A program made the translations under genes and the position numbers. From Pelomonas sp. BJYL3 (GTDB lineage: Bacteria > Pseudomonadota > Gammaproteobacteria > Burkholderiales > Burkholderiaceae_C): DNA of 64,000 nucleotides. The DNA is taken from the NCBI RefSeq assembly GCF_027257975.1, contig NZ_JANZKX010000001.1:868001-932000 (forward strand). Reading direction: 5' to 3'. Positions 1-8,208 of this stretch are shown one piece after another. The notes under the pieces are model-generated. The model worked only from the letters and a program-made list of their open reading frames with translations. It did no database searches and had not been told where the DNA came from. Numbering within the stretch: position 1 is the stretch's first letter; the number at the start of each line of letters is the position of its first letter.

Positions 1-3000
1 GGGCCTACAGCGCGCTGTCCGACGTGCTGGCCTGCAGCGAGCTGCCGCGCCAGCAGGCCCTGTTCGACGCCATCTACGTCTTCGAGAACTACCCTGGCCA
101 GGCCGCCTTCCGCGACATGGTGGCGGCCCAGGGCCTGGCGGTGGACGATGTGCGCGCCGTCGAGGAGACCAGCTACGGCCTGGCCCTGATCGTGCTGCCG
201 GGCGAGTCCCTGCAGTTCACGCTCAGCCATGACCAGGCGCTCTTCAGCCGCGAGGCCGTCGCCAGCCTGGGGCAGCAGTTCCAGGGCCTGCTGGGCCGCC
301 TGGTGGCCCAGCCGCAGGCCGCGCTGGGCAGCATCGGCCTGTTGCCGGCGCCCTCGCCCGCCGCTCCGCCCGCCGCCGTGCCGGACACGGCCACGCTGCT
401 GGACCGGCTGGAGGCGCGCACCCGTCAACAGCCGCAAGACCTGGCCCTGCTGGCCCAGGGCCTGCGCTGCACCCATGGGCAACTGCTGGAGGCCTGCCAT
501 CAGGGCCTGGCCGCCTGGCAGGCCCAGGGCCTGCAGCCGGGCGACCGCGTCCTGCTGTGGCCCGACGAGCAGGCCCCCGTGCACAGCCTGGCCATGCTGC
601 TGTCCGGCCTGGGCGCCGGCCTGGACTGCCTGTGGCCGGCCGATGAGACAGTGGCCTGGCCGCCCCAGCTGACGCAAGACCTGACCCCACGTCTGGCCGT
701 CTGCGCGGGCGCGGCCCTGCCCGCCGCCGCGTGGGCCGCCTGCCCGCTGCGCCCCTGGACGGCCCTGCTGGCCGAGGGCCAGGCCCGTCCCGCTCCGGTG
801 CCGCCGGCGGCCGCCGCAGCCGGCGCCTGCAGCCTGCTGGACGCGCCCGCCGGGCCCGCATCGCCGGACCTGCGCCTGCTCCGCTACAGCCAGGCACAGC
901 TCGTCCAGGCCCTGGCTCCTGATGCCTCTGGCGCTCCGGCACTGGCCGCCACGCGCTGGCTCAGCGGGAGCGCCCTGTGGTCCGCCCTGCTCACCCTGCT
1001 GCAGGGCGGCACGCTGCACACGCTGGCCGCGTCCGAGCTTGACGCCCTCCTGCGGGGCCAGTCCACCGGGCCGCAGCCCTTCGACACCCTGCTGCTGAGC
1101 CCGCGCGAGGCCCGCCGGCTCGACCTGCTGCCCGAGCTGCCCGCCCTGCCGGCACCTCTGGCGCTCGCCCGCTGGACCGTAGACGCCGCCGCCCTCAGCC
1201 CGGTCGGCCAGCAACGCCTGCAGCGCCTCGCCCCCGGGGCACAGGTGCAGCGGCACTGGCATCTGCCCGCCCATTCCCTGCCCCATGCCCGCGCGCTGGG
1301 GGCCGCCCCCCACCTCGCCCTGGAGGCAGCGCCGGGCACCGTTCTGCAGCTACGGGACCTGCATCAGCAGGCGGCCGGGCCCTTCGCCCGGGGCCTGCTG
1401 CAGGTGGCCGGCACCAGCGTGCCCAGCCTGCTGCGCACGCAAGGCCAGAGCCCCGGCGCCATCGCCTGGCTGGCCGGTCAGCAGCCCCGGCTGCTGAGCG
1501 GCCTGCCCGCCTGGCTGGGTCCGCAAGGCCTGGCCCTGGAGACGCAGGCCCTGCTCGCCTCGCCCACGCGCGAGCCCCTGCCCGGCAGCGCGGCGCTCGA
1601 ACAGGCCCTGGCAGGCACGGCGGGTGTCCGCGAGCTGGCCTTGCTCGAAGGCGTGGACGACGCCGGGCGCTGGGCCTGCTGGCTGTTCGTCGTGCCCGAA
1701 GAGGGCCTGGCGGTGCCGGAGGCTCCGCTGCTGGCGGCAGCGGCCGCCCTGGGGCTGGGCCAGCCCCTGCTGCGCCCGCTGCCGGCCCTGCCGCGGCGGG
1801 AGGGCGCGATCGATCGCGCCGCCCTGCTGCAGCTCACGCAGGCGCCCGCCGAGGCGCAGGACCACGTCGCCCCGCGGGACGCGCTGGAGCAGCAGCTGCA
1901 TGATCTGTGGGCCGCCCTGCTCAAGAGGCCGCAGATCAGCGTGCATGCCAACTATTTCGACCTCGGCGGCCAGTCCCTGCTGGCCTCGGTCCTGCTGTTC
2001 CAGATCGAGGAAAAGCTGGGCGCACGCTTGGGGATGGAGCAGTTGATGGCGGGGCCCACCATCGCCGAGATGGCCGAGCGCCTGCGCAGCGGCGAGACGG
2101 CGCCCGAGCCGGCGCCCCTGGACCTGCCCGGCGAAGCCGTGCTGGAGGCCGCCATCCGCCCCGCCGCCCCCGCCCGCGACGGCGAGGCCCGCGAGATCCT
2201 GCTTACCGGTGCCACCGGCTTCCTGGGCGCCCACCTGCTGGCCGAGCTGCTGGCCAGCACCGAGGCGCGCGTGCACTGCCTGGTGCGAGCGCGAGACGCC
2301 CAGAGCGGCCACCAGCGGCTGGTCGAGGCCCTGCAGGCGCATGGCCTGTGGGACGAGCGCCACGCCGCGCGCATCGTGGCCCTGCCCGGCGACCTCGGCG
2401 CGCCGCAGCTGGGCCTGACGCCTGCGCTGCACGCGCAGATGGCCGAGCAGCTCGACGCCATCTATCACAACGGCGCGCTGGTGAATTTCGTCTACCCCTA
2501 CGCCATGCTCAAGCCGGCCAATGTGGACGCCACGGCCGACATCCTGCGCCTGGCCTGCGAGCACCACGCGAAGCCCGTGCACTACATCTCCACGGTGGGC
2601 GTGCTCAACCGCCGGGCCGAGGTGATCGGCGAAGACCTGGACGTCCCCTTCCACGAGCTGCTGCAAGGCGGCTACGAGCAGAGCAAGTGGGTGGCCGAGC
2701 AGCTGGTGGCCGAGGCCGGGCGCCGCGGCCTGCCGGTGTGCATCTACCGGCCCTCACGCATCGTGGGGCATTCCGTCACCGGCCGCATGAACACGGATGA
2801 CCTCTTCAGCCGCCTCATCAAGGGCATCGCCGTCTTCGGCAAGGCGCCGCAGGACGTGGGTTTCGACAACATCCTGCCCGTGGACCTGGCCGCGCGGCTG
2901 ATCGTGGAGGCCTCCCGGCATCCCGCCGCACCGGGCCATGCCGTGCATGTGCTGAACCCGGACTGGAACTCGCTGGACGAGGTGGTGGACCTCATCGAGG

Positions 3001-3329
3001 CCCGCGGCTTTGCGCTGGAGCGCCTGCCTTACGAGGACTGGCTGGCCCGGCTCAGCGCGCATGTGCGCCAGGACAGCAGCCATCCCCTGGCCATGCTGAT
3101 TCCCGTGCTGCACAAGCTCAATCCGGTGGCTGACCCGAGCGTGGGGGCCCGGCTGCCCATTGCCCTGGACCACCTGAAGGCCTGGGCGCCCCGGGCCCTC
3201 GCGCAAGGCCTGCGCCCGGCCGCCGAATGGCTGGACCGTTACTTCGAGCACTTCCAGCGCAGCGGCTTTCTTCCCTCCGCCGGCGGCGTGAAGCCGGCTA
3301 TTCAATCGGTTACTCAACAAGGAGGGTGA
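1..3329 (+). CDS. NRPS terminal module (partial): C-end, degenerate A-like domain, PCP, thioester reductase
   Basis: The reading frame is open from base 3, so the 5' part lies outside the window. The first ~110 residues are the end of a condensation domain (AIYVFENYP). A region of about 450 residues follows that keeps traces of adenylation motifs A1/A2 (LQPGDRVLLWP) but has no recognisable TGTTG-type A3 loop or YGPTE-type A5. Its A10-like motif reads LPRREGAIDRAAL, where the catalytic lysine (normally NGKVDR) is missing. A carrier domain has an intact phosphopantetheine serine in LGGQSLL (base ~1974). The last ~380 residues are a Lys2-type NAD(P)H reductase with GATGFLGAHLL (base ~2205), STVGV and the catalytic pair YEQSK. 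The module probably releases its product reductively as an aldehyde or alcohol. An adenylation domain acting in trans, or an unloaded carrier, is implied. Confidence 0.85.
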   Translation, partial: AYSALSDVLACSELPRQQALFDAIYVFENYPGQAAFRDMVAAQGLAVDDVRAVEETSYGLALIVLPGESLQFTLSHDQALFSREAVASLGQQFQGLLGRLVAQPQAALGSIGLLPAPSPAAPPAAVPDTATLLDRLEARTRQQPQDLALLAQGLRCTHGQLLEACHQGLAAWQAQGLQPGDRVLLWPDEQAPVHSLAMLLSGLGAGLDCLWPADETVAWPPQLTQDLTPRLAVCAGAALPAAAWAACPLRPWTALLAEGQARPAPVPPAAAAAGACSLLDAPAGPASPDLRLLRYSQAQLVQALAPDASGAPALAATRWLSGSALWSALLTLLQGGTLHTLAASELDALLRGQSTGPQPFDTLLLSPREARRLDLLPELPALPAPLALARWTVDAAALSPVGQQRLQRLAPGAQVQRHWHLPAHSLPHARALGAAPHLALEAAPGTVLQLRDLHQQAAGPFARGLLQVAGTSVPSLLRTQGQSPGAIAWLAGQQPRLLSGLPAWLGPQGLALETQALLASPTREPLPGSAALEQALAGTAGVRELALLEGVDDAGRWACWLFVVPEEGLAVPEAPLLAAAAALGLGQPLLRPLPALPRREGAIDRAALLQLTQAPAEAQDHVAPRDALEQQLHDLWAALLKRPQISVHANYFDLGGQSLLASVLLFQIEEKLGARLGMEQLMAGPTIAEMAERLRSGETAPEPAPLDLPGEAVLEAAIRPAAPARDGEAREILLTGATGFLGAHLLAELLASTEARVHCLVRARDAQSGHQRLVEALQAHGLWDERHAARIVALPGDLGAPQLGLTPALHAQMAEQLDAIYHNGALVNFVYPYAMLKPANVDATADILRLACEHHAKPVHYISTVGVLNRRAEVIGEDLDVPFHELLQGGYEQSKWVAEQLVAEAGRRGLPVCIYRPSRIVGHSVTGRMNTDDLFSRLIKGIAVFGKAPQDVGFDNILPVDLAARLIVEASRHPAAPGHAVHVLNPDWNSLDEVVDLIEARGFALERLPYEDWLARLSAHVRQDSSHPLAMLIPVLHKLNPVADPSVGARLPIALDHLKAWAPRALAQGLRPAAEWLDRYFEHFQRSGFLPSAGGVKPAIQSVTQQGG
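674..688 (-). repeat. REP-like repeat inside NRPS
   Basis: GCAAGACCTGACCCC is an exact copy of the window-wide GGGGTCAGGTCTTG repeat on the minus strand. It lies inside the degenerate adenylation-like region and is read as Q-D-L-T-P. Confidence 0.7.
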
Positions 3330-3687
3330 AATTTACCCAAACTGCGGGGGAAATTAGCATTGAGGCCCGTTTACAAACAGTGTCAGTCCTTACAGGTCTG
3401 AGCGTGTGTTCATGGGATATTTTCTCGCCGGAACGTCGCTTATCCTGTTCAACACTGAGGCTGCCATTGTTGCCATCAATGGTCAGCACAATTCGAGGCG
3501 ATGGGCGCAGGTTTCTATCGCCAAAGAGAGAACCGCATAGTTTTCTCTATATTTCGCCGAGACCCACTCCGCCATCCATGGGGCCCGGGTCATCGTGTTG
3601 ACACAGGAAAGCCTTCTGATCACAGCCGTGATGCAGCCCTGCCGCTGCCGGGCTGAGATAGGGAGTTATTTGTTCTAAGAGATTGGT
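3330..3687. other. Intergenic region between NRPS and LuxR gene
   Basis: This stretch of about 360 bases is visibly more AT-rich than its flanks and has no convincing gene. I looked for a CTGN10CAG-type lux box upstream of the LuxR gene and saw no clean one. GTTTACAAAC near 3369 is a short imperfect palindrome. It probably holds the promoter of the regulator gene. Confidence 0.5.
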
Positions 3688-4449
3688 ATGTCTAATATTC
3701 ACGCCACGACCGGAGAACTGGAAACCCTCTCGAAAATCATCAACGAAATCCGCCCTTCGGCAGATTTCATTGATCAGCTGGACCAATTCACCCAGCGCCT
3801 CAACGAGGTGATTCCATTCAAGCGCTGTCTGCTGCTCCACGAGCGCGAGGGCAAGTCCCTTTCCAGGGGTTTTGCTTATTACAACGGAGGACGGGACGAG
3901 GGGTTTGTCGGGCAATCCAAGCTGAGCAGTGCCATCGGTATCGAGGCCTACAGCGCGCGCTTTGCCAAATTCAACCAGATCGACCACGCCTTCCAGTGGG
4001 CCAGCCGGGATCACCTGGACCTGGGCGTGCCCGAGGGCTCCAATGAGCTGCTGAGCCGCATGCAGGGCCGCTCGGGCCTGGCCGCCAGCGTGCGCTCGGC
4101 CATTTCGGGCACGGATGACGTCCACACCTTCTGGCAGTTCGAATGCGACGAGGTCGGCGTGCAGCACCCGCTGCTGCTGAGCTTTGTGGCCTTCTACCTG
4201 CATTCCACGTTCACCCTGCACGCGGTGGACCACCAGGTGAAGGACGACTTCTTCGGCATCAACCTGACCAACAAGGAACGGGACGTCCTGCGTTGGGTGG
4301 TGGAGGGCAAGACCTCCTGGGAAATCGGTCGCATCCTCTACACCTCGGAGCGAACCGTGAAATTTCACCTGAAAAACGTTTACGCGAAACTCAATGTCTC
4401 GAATCGGGCCCAGGCCGTGGCCGTGGTCAACCGGCTGAGGCTCATTTGA
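3688..4449 (+). CDS. LuxR-family transcriptional regulator (solo)
   Basis: The protein has 253 residues. Residues ~188-245 form a typical GerE/LuxR helix-turn-helix (LTNKERDVLRWVVEGKTSWE, then TVKFHLKNVYAKL). The N-terminal ~170 residues have the length and placement of an autoinducer-binding domain, but I do not see the conserved WYxxY-type AHL pocket motif, so the ligand is open. No luxI-type synthase lies in the window. The gene follows the NRPS by about 360 bases on the same strand and is a plausible local regulator of it. The ATG at 3688 is preceded by only a weak ribosome-binding site (aagaga). Confidence 0.85.
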   Translation: MSNIHATTGELETLSKIINEIRPSADFIDQLDQFTQRLNEVIPFKRCLLLHEREGKSLSRGFAYYNGGRDEGFVGQSKLSSAIGIEAYSARFAKFNQIDHAFQWASRDHLDLGVPEGSNELLSRMQGRSGLAASVRSAISGTDDVHTFWQFECDEVGVQHPLLLSFVAFYLHSTFTLHAVDHQVKDDFFGINLTNKERDVLRWVVEGKTSWEIGRILYTSERTVKFHLKNVYAKLNVSNRAQAVAVVNRLRLI

Positions 4450-4480
4450 TTCAAGGGCGCATGCGCTACGCTGCGCCCCC

Positions 4481-5035
4481 ATGAGCAAGTCTTACGTCGA
4501 TGCCAATTACCGCTTCATCGCGGCCTACCAGGAAGTCAATGCCCGCGTGACGCAGCGCCAGCAGGTGCTGGCGCTGTACGTCAGCCTCGTCGTGAGTCTG
4601 CTGGCCGCCCTGGTCGCGCTGCGGCCCGCGCCGGGACAGACCGCGGCCCCCGTCGAGTGGCTGATCCTGGGCTTTCCCGTGGCCTCCCTGTGCCTGGCCT
4701 TCCTCAACGCCAAGGCCGAGCGCGCCATCACCAATCTGCGCCAGTTCCTGGCCCAGATGGAGCAGCTGGACGAGGCCCATCGGCGCCTGCCCAGCTACAA
4801 CACCGACCCCCACTGGTCCGCCGGGGCCAACCGCGCGCGCCGCTTCCACGACTACACCGCCGCCGTGCTCGCCACCTTCGGCAATGGCGCGGGCCTGGGC
4901 GCCGCGCTGGACATCTACGGCCAACGCCTGCAGGGCCAGGCCTGGTCCGTCGCCCTGGCGGTGGGCCTGGCCGCCCTGTCCCTGCTGGTGCTGGTGCTGA
5001 CGCCCCGGTGGAGCTACCGGCCCGGCGCGGCCTGA
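4481..5035 (+). CDS. Small integral membrane protein of unknown function
   Basis: The protein has 184 residues and matches no family I can name. Hydrophobic stretches near residues 28-48 and 58-78 and at the C-terminus (~153-178) suggest three or four membrane helices. A soluble, charged segment of about 45 residues lies between the second and third. It begins 31 bases after the LuxR stop on the same strand and could be cotranscribed with it. The cytoplasmic N-terminus is rich in Tyr, Arg and Gln. Confidence 0.65.
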   Translation: MSKSYVDANYRFIAAYQEVNARVTQRQQVLALYVSLVVSLLAALVALRPAPGQTAAPVEWLILGFPVASLCLAFLNAKAERAITNLRQFLAQMEQLDEAHRRLPSYNTDPHWSAGANRARRFHDYTAAVLATFGNGAGLGAALDIYGQRLQGQAWSVALAVGLAALSLLVLVLTPRWSYRPGAA

Positions 5036-5167
5036 GCCAGCTGGCCCGCGGCTCGCCTTGGGCCGCATCGCATTGCAGCGGTGCCTTCACATGCTTTGCG
5101 TTTTTTCTTGGAGGACAGGGCCGGCCCGCCTCGCAAAAATGAAAAGCGCATAACGAGAAGGCACTCC

Positions 5168-6115
5168 ATGAATTTCCAGCAACTCCGATCCGTCCGCGAA
5201 GCCCAGCGCCGTGGCTTCAATCTCACCGAGGTGGCCGCCGCGCTGCACACCTCCCAGCCGGGCGTCAGCCGCCAGATCCGGGAGCTGGAGGACGAGCTGG
5301 GCATCGAAATCTTCATGCGCGCCGGCAAGCGCCTCACGGGCCTCACCGACCCGGGCCGCAATGTGCTGCCCATCGTCGAGCGCCTGCTGCAGGAGGCCGA
5401 GAACCTGCGCCGCGCCGGGGACGACTTCGCCCGCGCCGGCCGCGGCGTACTGCGCATCGCCGCCACACACAGCCAGGCGCGCTACGCCCTGCCCCCGGTG
5501 GTGCGCGACTTCCGCCTCAGCCATCCCGAGGTGGAGCTGACCCTGCAGCAGGGCTCGCCGCAGCAGGTCGCCCGGCTGCTGCTGGACGGCGAGGCCGACA
5601 TCGGCATCGCCACCGAGGCCCTGGCCCAGTACGAGGAGCTGGTCGCCCTGCCCTGCTACCGCTGGACCCACACCGTGGTCACGCCGCTCAACCATCCGCT
5701 GGCCGAGGCCCAGCGCCGCGGCGAGACGCTCACGCTGCAGCGCCTGGCCGACTACCCCATCGTGACCTACGAGACCGGCTACACCGGCCGCTCCCACATC
5801 GACCAGGCCTTCAAGGCCGCGGGCCTGGCCCCGCACGTGGTGCTGGCCGCCATGGACGCAGACGTGATCAAGACCTACGTGGAGCTGGGCCTGGGTGTGG
5901 GCATCGTCGCGGCCATCGCCTATGACGACGAGCGCGACCGCCACCTGGCCGCCCACGACGCCCGCCATCTCTTCGCCGACAACATGACCCGCCTGGCCCT
6001 GCGGCGCGACGCCTACCTGCGCGACTACGCCTACGCCTTCATCGAGACCTTCGCGCCGCCCTGGACCCGCGAGGCCGTGCAGGGTGTCCGTGAGGGTCAG
6101 GTCTTGCCCGCCTGA
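5168..6115 (+). CDS. CysB/SsuR-type LysR-family regulator
   Basis: The protein has 315 residues. The ATG at 5168 is chosen over an upstream in-frame start because it has a GAGAAGG ribosome-binding site and gives the family N-terminus MNFQQLRSVREA. The winged helix-turn-helix spans ~1-60 (TSQPGVSRQIRELEDELGIE), followed by a LysR substrate domain. The N-terminus is that of the CysB subfamily, which controls sulfate assimilation and, in Burkholderia, sulfonate use (SsuR). The next genes, a TOBE molbindin and an RBBP9-like hydrolase, are to my knowledge often found with ssu loci in Burkholderiales, but no ssu transporter or monooxygenase is present here. The C-terminus carries a REP-like repeat (read as G-Q-V-L-P). 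Confidence 0.85.
   Translation: MNFQQLRSVREAQRRGFNLTEVAAALHTSQPGVSRQIRELEDELGIEIFMRAGKRLTGLTDPGRNVLPIVERLLQEAENLRRAGDDFARAGRGVLRIAATHSQARYALPPVVRDFRLSHPEVELTLQQGSPQQVARLLLDGEADIGIATEALAQYEELVALPCYRWTHTVVTPLNHPLAEAQRRGETLTLQRLADYPIVTYETGYTGRSHIDQAFKAAGLAPHVVLAAMDADVIKTYVELGLGVGIVAAIAYDDERDRHLAAHDARHLFADNMTRLALRRDAYLRDYAYAFIETFAPPWTREAVQGVREGQVLPA
6094..6107 (+). repeat. REP-like repeat at the 3' end of the CysB-type gene
   Basis: GGGTCAGGTCTTGC is an exact core copy lying within the last codons of the regulator, just before its stop. Confidence 0.7.
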
Positions 6116-6277
6116 GCGGCCGCTGCCTTCGGCGCGTCACGCATGAGCTGCTGCGCTTTGCTTCCTTCCGCCCTTGCGCGGTGCTGCCTAAGCTGGAGCC
6201 CATGTCCTGCCGTGATTCCCGGGCCCATCGCCCCACGGCAGCCGCTCACCGCCCATCATCGCCACACAGGAGCTTCC

Positions 6278-6496
6278 ATGAGCATCACCGCCATCAATGT
6301 GCGCAACCAGTTCCGCGGCACCGTCAAGGAAATCATCGAGGGGCCGGTCGTGTCCGAGGTGGATGTGCTGACGCCCGGCGGACTGATCGTCACCTCCGTC
6401 ATCACCACGCGCTCGATCAAGGACCTCGACCTGGCTGTGGGCCGGGAAGTGGTGGCCCTGGTCAAGTCGACCGAGGTCTCGATCGCCACGCTCTGA
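6278..6496 (+). CDS. TOBE-domain molbindin-like protein
   Basis: This 72-residue protein is a single TOBE (Mop) domain: ISARNQF-like start (ITAINVRNQFRG), a central GPVVSEV turn and the end REVVALVKSTEVSI. Such stand-alone domains bind molybdate or other oxyanions, or have unknown roles in sulfur-starvation loci. The ATG at 6278 has the ribosome-binding site CAGGAG and gives a domain of normal length; longer in-frame starts would add an unrelated tail. It sits between the CysB-type regulator and the hydrolase gene. Confidence 0.85.
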   Translation: MSITAINVRNQFRGTVKEIIEGPVVSEVDVLTPGGLIVTSVITTRSIKDLDLAVGREVVALVKSTEVSIATL

Positions 6497-6506
6497 GGAG
6501 ACCGCC

Positions 6507-7106
6507 ATGGCCTACCGCGCCCCCCGCCTGCTCATCATTCCCGGCCTGCACGACAGCGGCCCCGCCCACTGGCAGACCTGGCTGCAGCAGCAGTACCGGG
6601 ACTCGCGCCGCGTCGTGCAGCGCGACTTCAGCCACCCCGACCTGCCGCGCTGGGCCGAGCGCATCCAGCGCACGCTGGAGAGCGCCTCGCGCGAGCAGGC
6701 CGGCGGTGAGTGGATCGCCGTGGCCCACAGCTTCGGCTGCCTGGCCCTGGCCCGCCACCTGGCCGACCATGCCGACACGCCCATCCGCCAGGTGCTCTTC
6801 GTGGCCCCGGCCGAGCCAGACAAGTTCGGCCTGGCCGAGGCCCTGCCCCACCACCGCCTGGCCGTGCCCAGCAGCCTCGTCGCCAGCCAGAACGACCCGT
6901 GGATGAGCGCCGCCAGCGCGCTGCGCTGGGCCAGCCGCTGGGGCGCCAGCTACAGCAACCTGGGCGCGGTGGGACACATCAACACCGAGTCCGGCTTCGG
7001 CCCCTTCCCGCTCGCCCGGCGCTGGGTGGAGGCGGCACGGGCCCGTGCCGCCCGCGAGCAACGGCCGGCGCATGCGGCGATCCAGGAGTGGCGCTTCGCC
7101 GTCTGA
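6507..7106 (+). CDS. RBBP9/YdeN-family alpha/beta hydrolase
   Basis: The protein has 199 residues. GLHDSGPAHW near residue 12 is the family signature. The nucleophile elbow is AHSFG (GxSxG variant). The acid and base are visible in SQNDPW and GHIN, so the catalytic triad looks complete. The family consists of small serine hydrolases without a firm natural substrate. The start follows the molbindin stop by ten bases and has a GAGGAG ribosome-binding site, so the two genes are probably one transcript. The gene converges with the ABC ATPase gene. Confidence 0.85.
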   Translation: MAYRAPRLLIIPGLHDSGPAHWQTWLQQQYRDSRRVVQRDFSHPDLPRWAERIQRTLESASREQAGGEWIAVAHSFGCLALARHLADHADTPIRQVLFVAPAEPDKFGLAEALPHHRLAVPSSLVASQNDPWMSAASALRWASRWGASYSNLGAVGHINTESGFGPFPLARRWVEAARARAAREQRPAHAAIQEWRFAV

Positions 7107-7143
7107 GCGCCCGGACGAAGCACGCAGGGCGAAGCGCGCCGGC

Positions 7144-8208
7144 CTAGGCCGCGTAGGCCCAGCAGGCCTCGGCGGGCAGGTCCACCCAGTAGTCGCGGCC
7201 GGCCTCGCGAGGCTGCTGGCCGAAGGCGCGCAGACGCAGCCCGCTGCTCTCGAGCAGATACTCCCAGCGGTCGCCCAGGTACATGGACGTGATCATGCGG
7301 GCCTGCATGCGGTTGGGCCCCGGTTCGTCGGCCACGCCCACGCGCTCCAGGCGGATGACCACCTGCGCCTTGTCGCCCACCCGCAGCGGGCTGCGGCTGC
7401 GGGCCAGCAGCGAGCCGGCCGGCCCCTGCAGGCGGACCTCGTCGGCACCGACCTGGTCCACGGTGGCCTCGAACCGGTTGTTGCTGCCCATGAACTCGGC
7501 CGTGTAGAGGGTCTGCGGCGCGCCGTAGAGCTCCTGCGGCGTGCCCTCCTGCTCGATGCGGCCATTGCGCAGCAGCAGGATGCGGTCGCTCATGGCCATG
7601 GCCTCGGTCTGGTCGTGGGTCACGCACAGGGCGGAAAGGTTGAGCCGCACGATCAGCGCGCGCAGCCAGGCCCGGGCCTCCTCGCGCAGCTTGGCATCGA
7701 GGTTGGACAGCGGCTCGTCCAGCAGGATCACCGGCGGGTTGTAGACCAGGGCCCGCGCGATGGCCACGCGCTGCTGCTGGCCTCCGGAGAGCTGGAAAGG
7801 GTAGCGCTCGCCCAGGTGGCCCAGGCCGAGGTTGTCCAGTGCGGCCTGCACGCGCTCCTTCACCTCGGCCGCGGGCACCTTGCGCAGCACCAGTCCGTAG
7901 CCCACGTTCTGCGCCACGGTGCGGTGCGGCCACAGGGCGTAGGACTGGAAGACCAGCCCCAGCGAGCGGCGCTCGGCCGGCTGGTCGATGCCGCGGGCGG
8001 CGTCGTAGAGCGCCTCGCCGTCCAGCAGGATGTTGCCCTGGGAGGGGTGCTCCAGGCCCGCCACGGCGCGCAGCAGCGTGGTCTTGCCGCTGCCCGAGGC
8101 GCCCAGCAGCGAGACCACCTCGCCGGCCTTGAGCTTGAAGGAGACGCCCTGCAGCACCGGCACGGTGCCGTAGCCCAGGTGGATGTCATTGACGACGAGC
8201 TTAGTCAT
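7144..8208 (-). CDS. ABC importer ATP-binding protein (Fe3+/spermidine/phosphonate type)
   Basis: The protein has 354 residues. The nucleotide-binding domain shows Walker A GASGSGKTT, signature LSGGQQQRVAIARAL, Walker B VILLDEPLSNLD and the switch histidine in VTHDQTEAM. A C-terminal TOBE-like domain fills ~270-350, as in the FbpC/PotA/AfuC group. It is the last gene of the minus-strand array and overlaps the permease gene by eight bases. The substrate cannot be read from the ATPase. Confidence 0.9.
   Translation of the reverse strand: MTKLVVNDIHLGYGTVPVLQGVSFKLKAGEVVSLLGASGSGKTTLLRAVAGLEHPSQGNILLDGEALYDAARGIDQPAERRSLGLVFQSYALWPHRTVAQNVGYGLVLRKVPAAEVKERVQAALDNLGLGHLGERYPFQLSGGQQQRVAIARALVYNPPVILLDEPLSNLDAKLREEARAWLRALIVRLNLSALCVTHDQTEAMAMSDRILLLRNGRIEQEGTPQELYGAPQTLYTAEFMGSNNRFEATVDQVGADEVRLQGPAGSLLARSRSPLRVGDKAQVVIRLERVGVADEPGPNRMQARMITSMYLGDRWEYLLESSGLRLRAFGQQPREAGRDYWVDLPAEACWAYAA

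Noticed and set aside
3227-3601. A 124-residue open frame after the NRPS.
   Set aside because: It overlaps the NRPS end in another frame, has no ribosome-binding site and no recognisable protein features.
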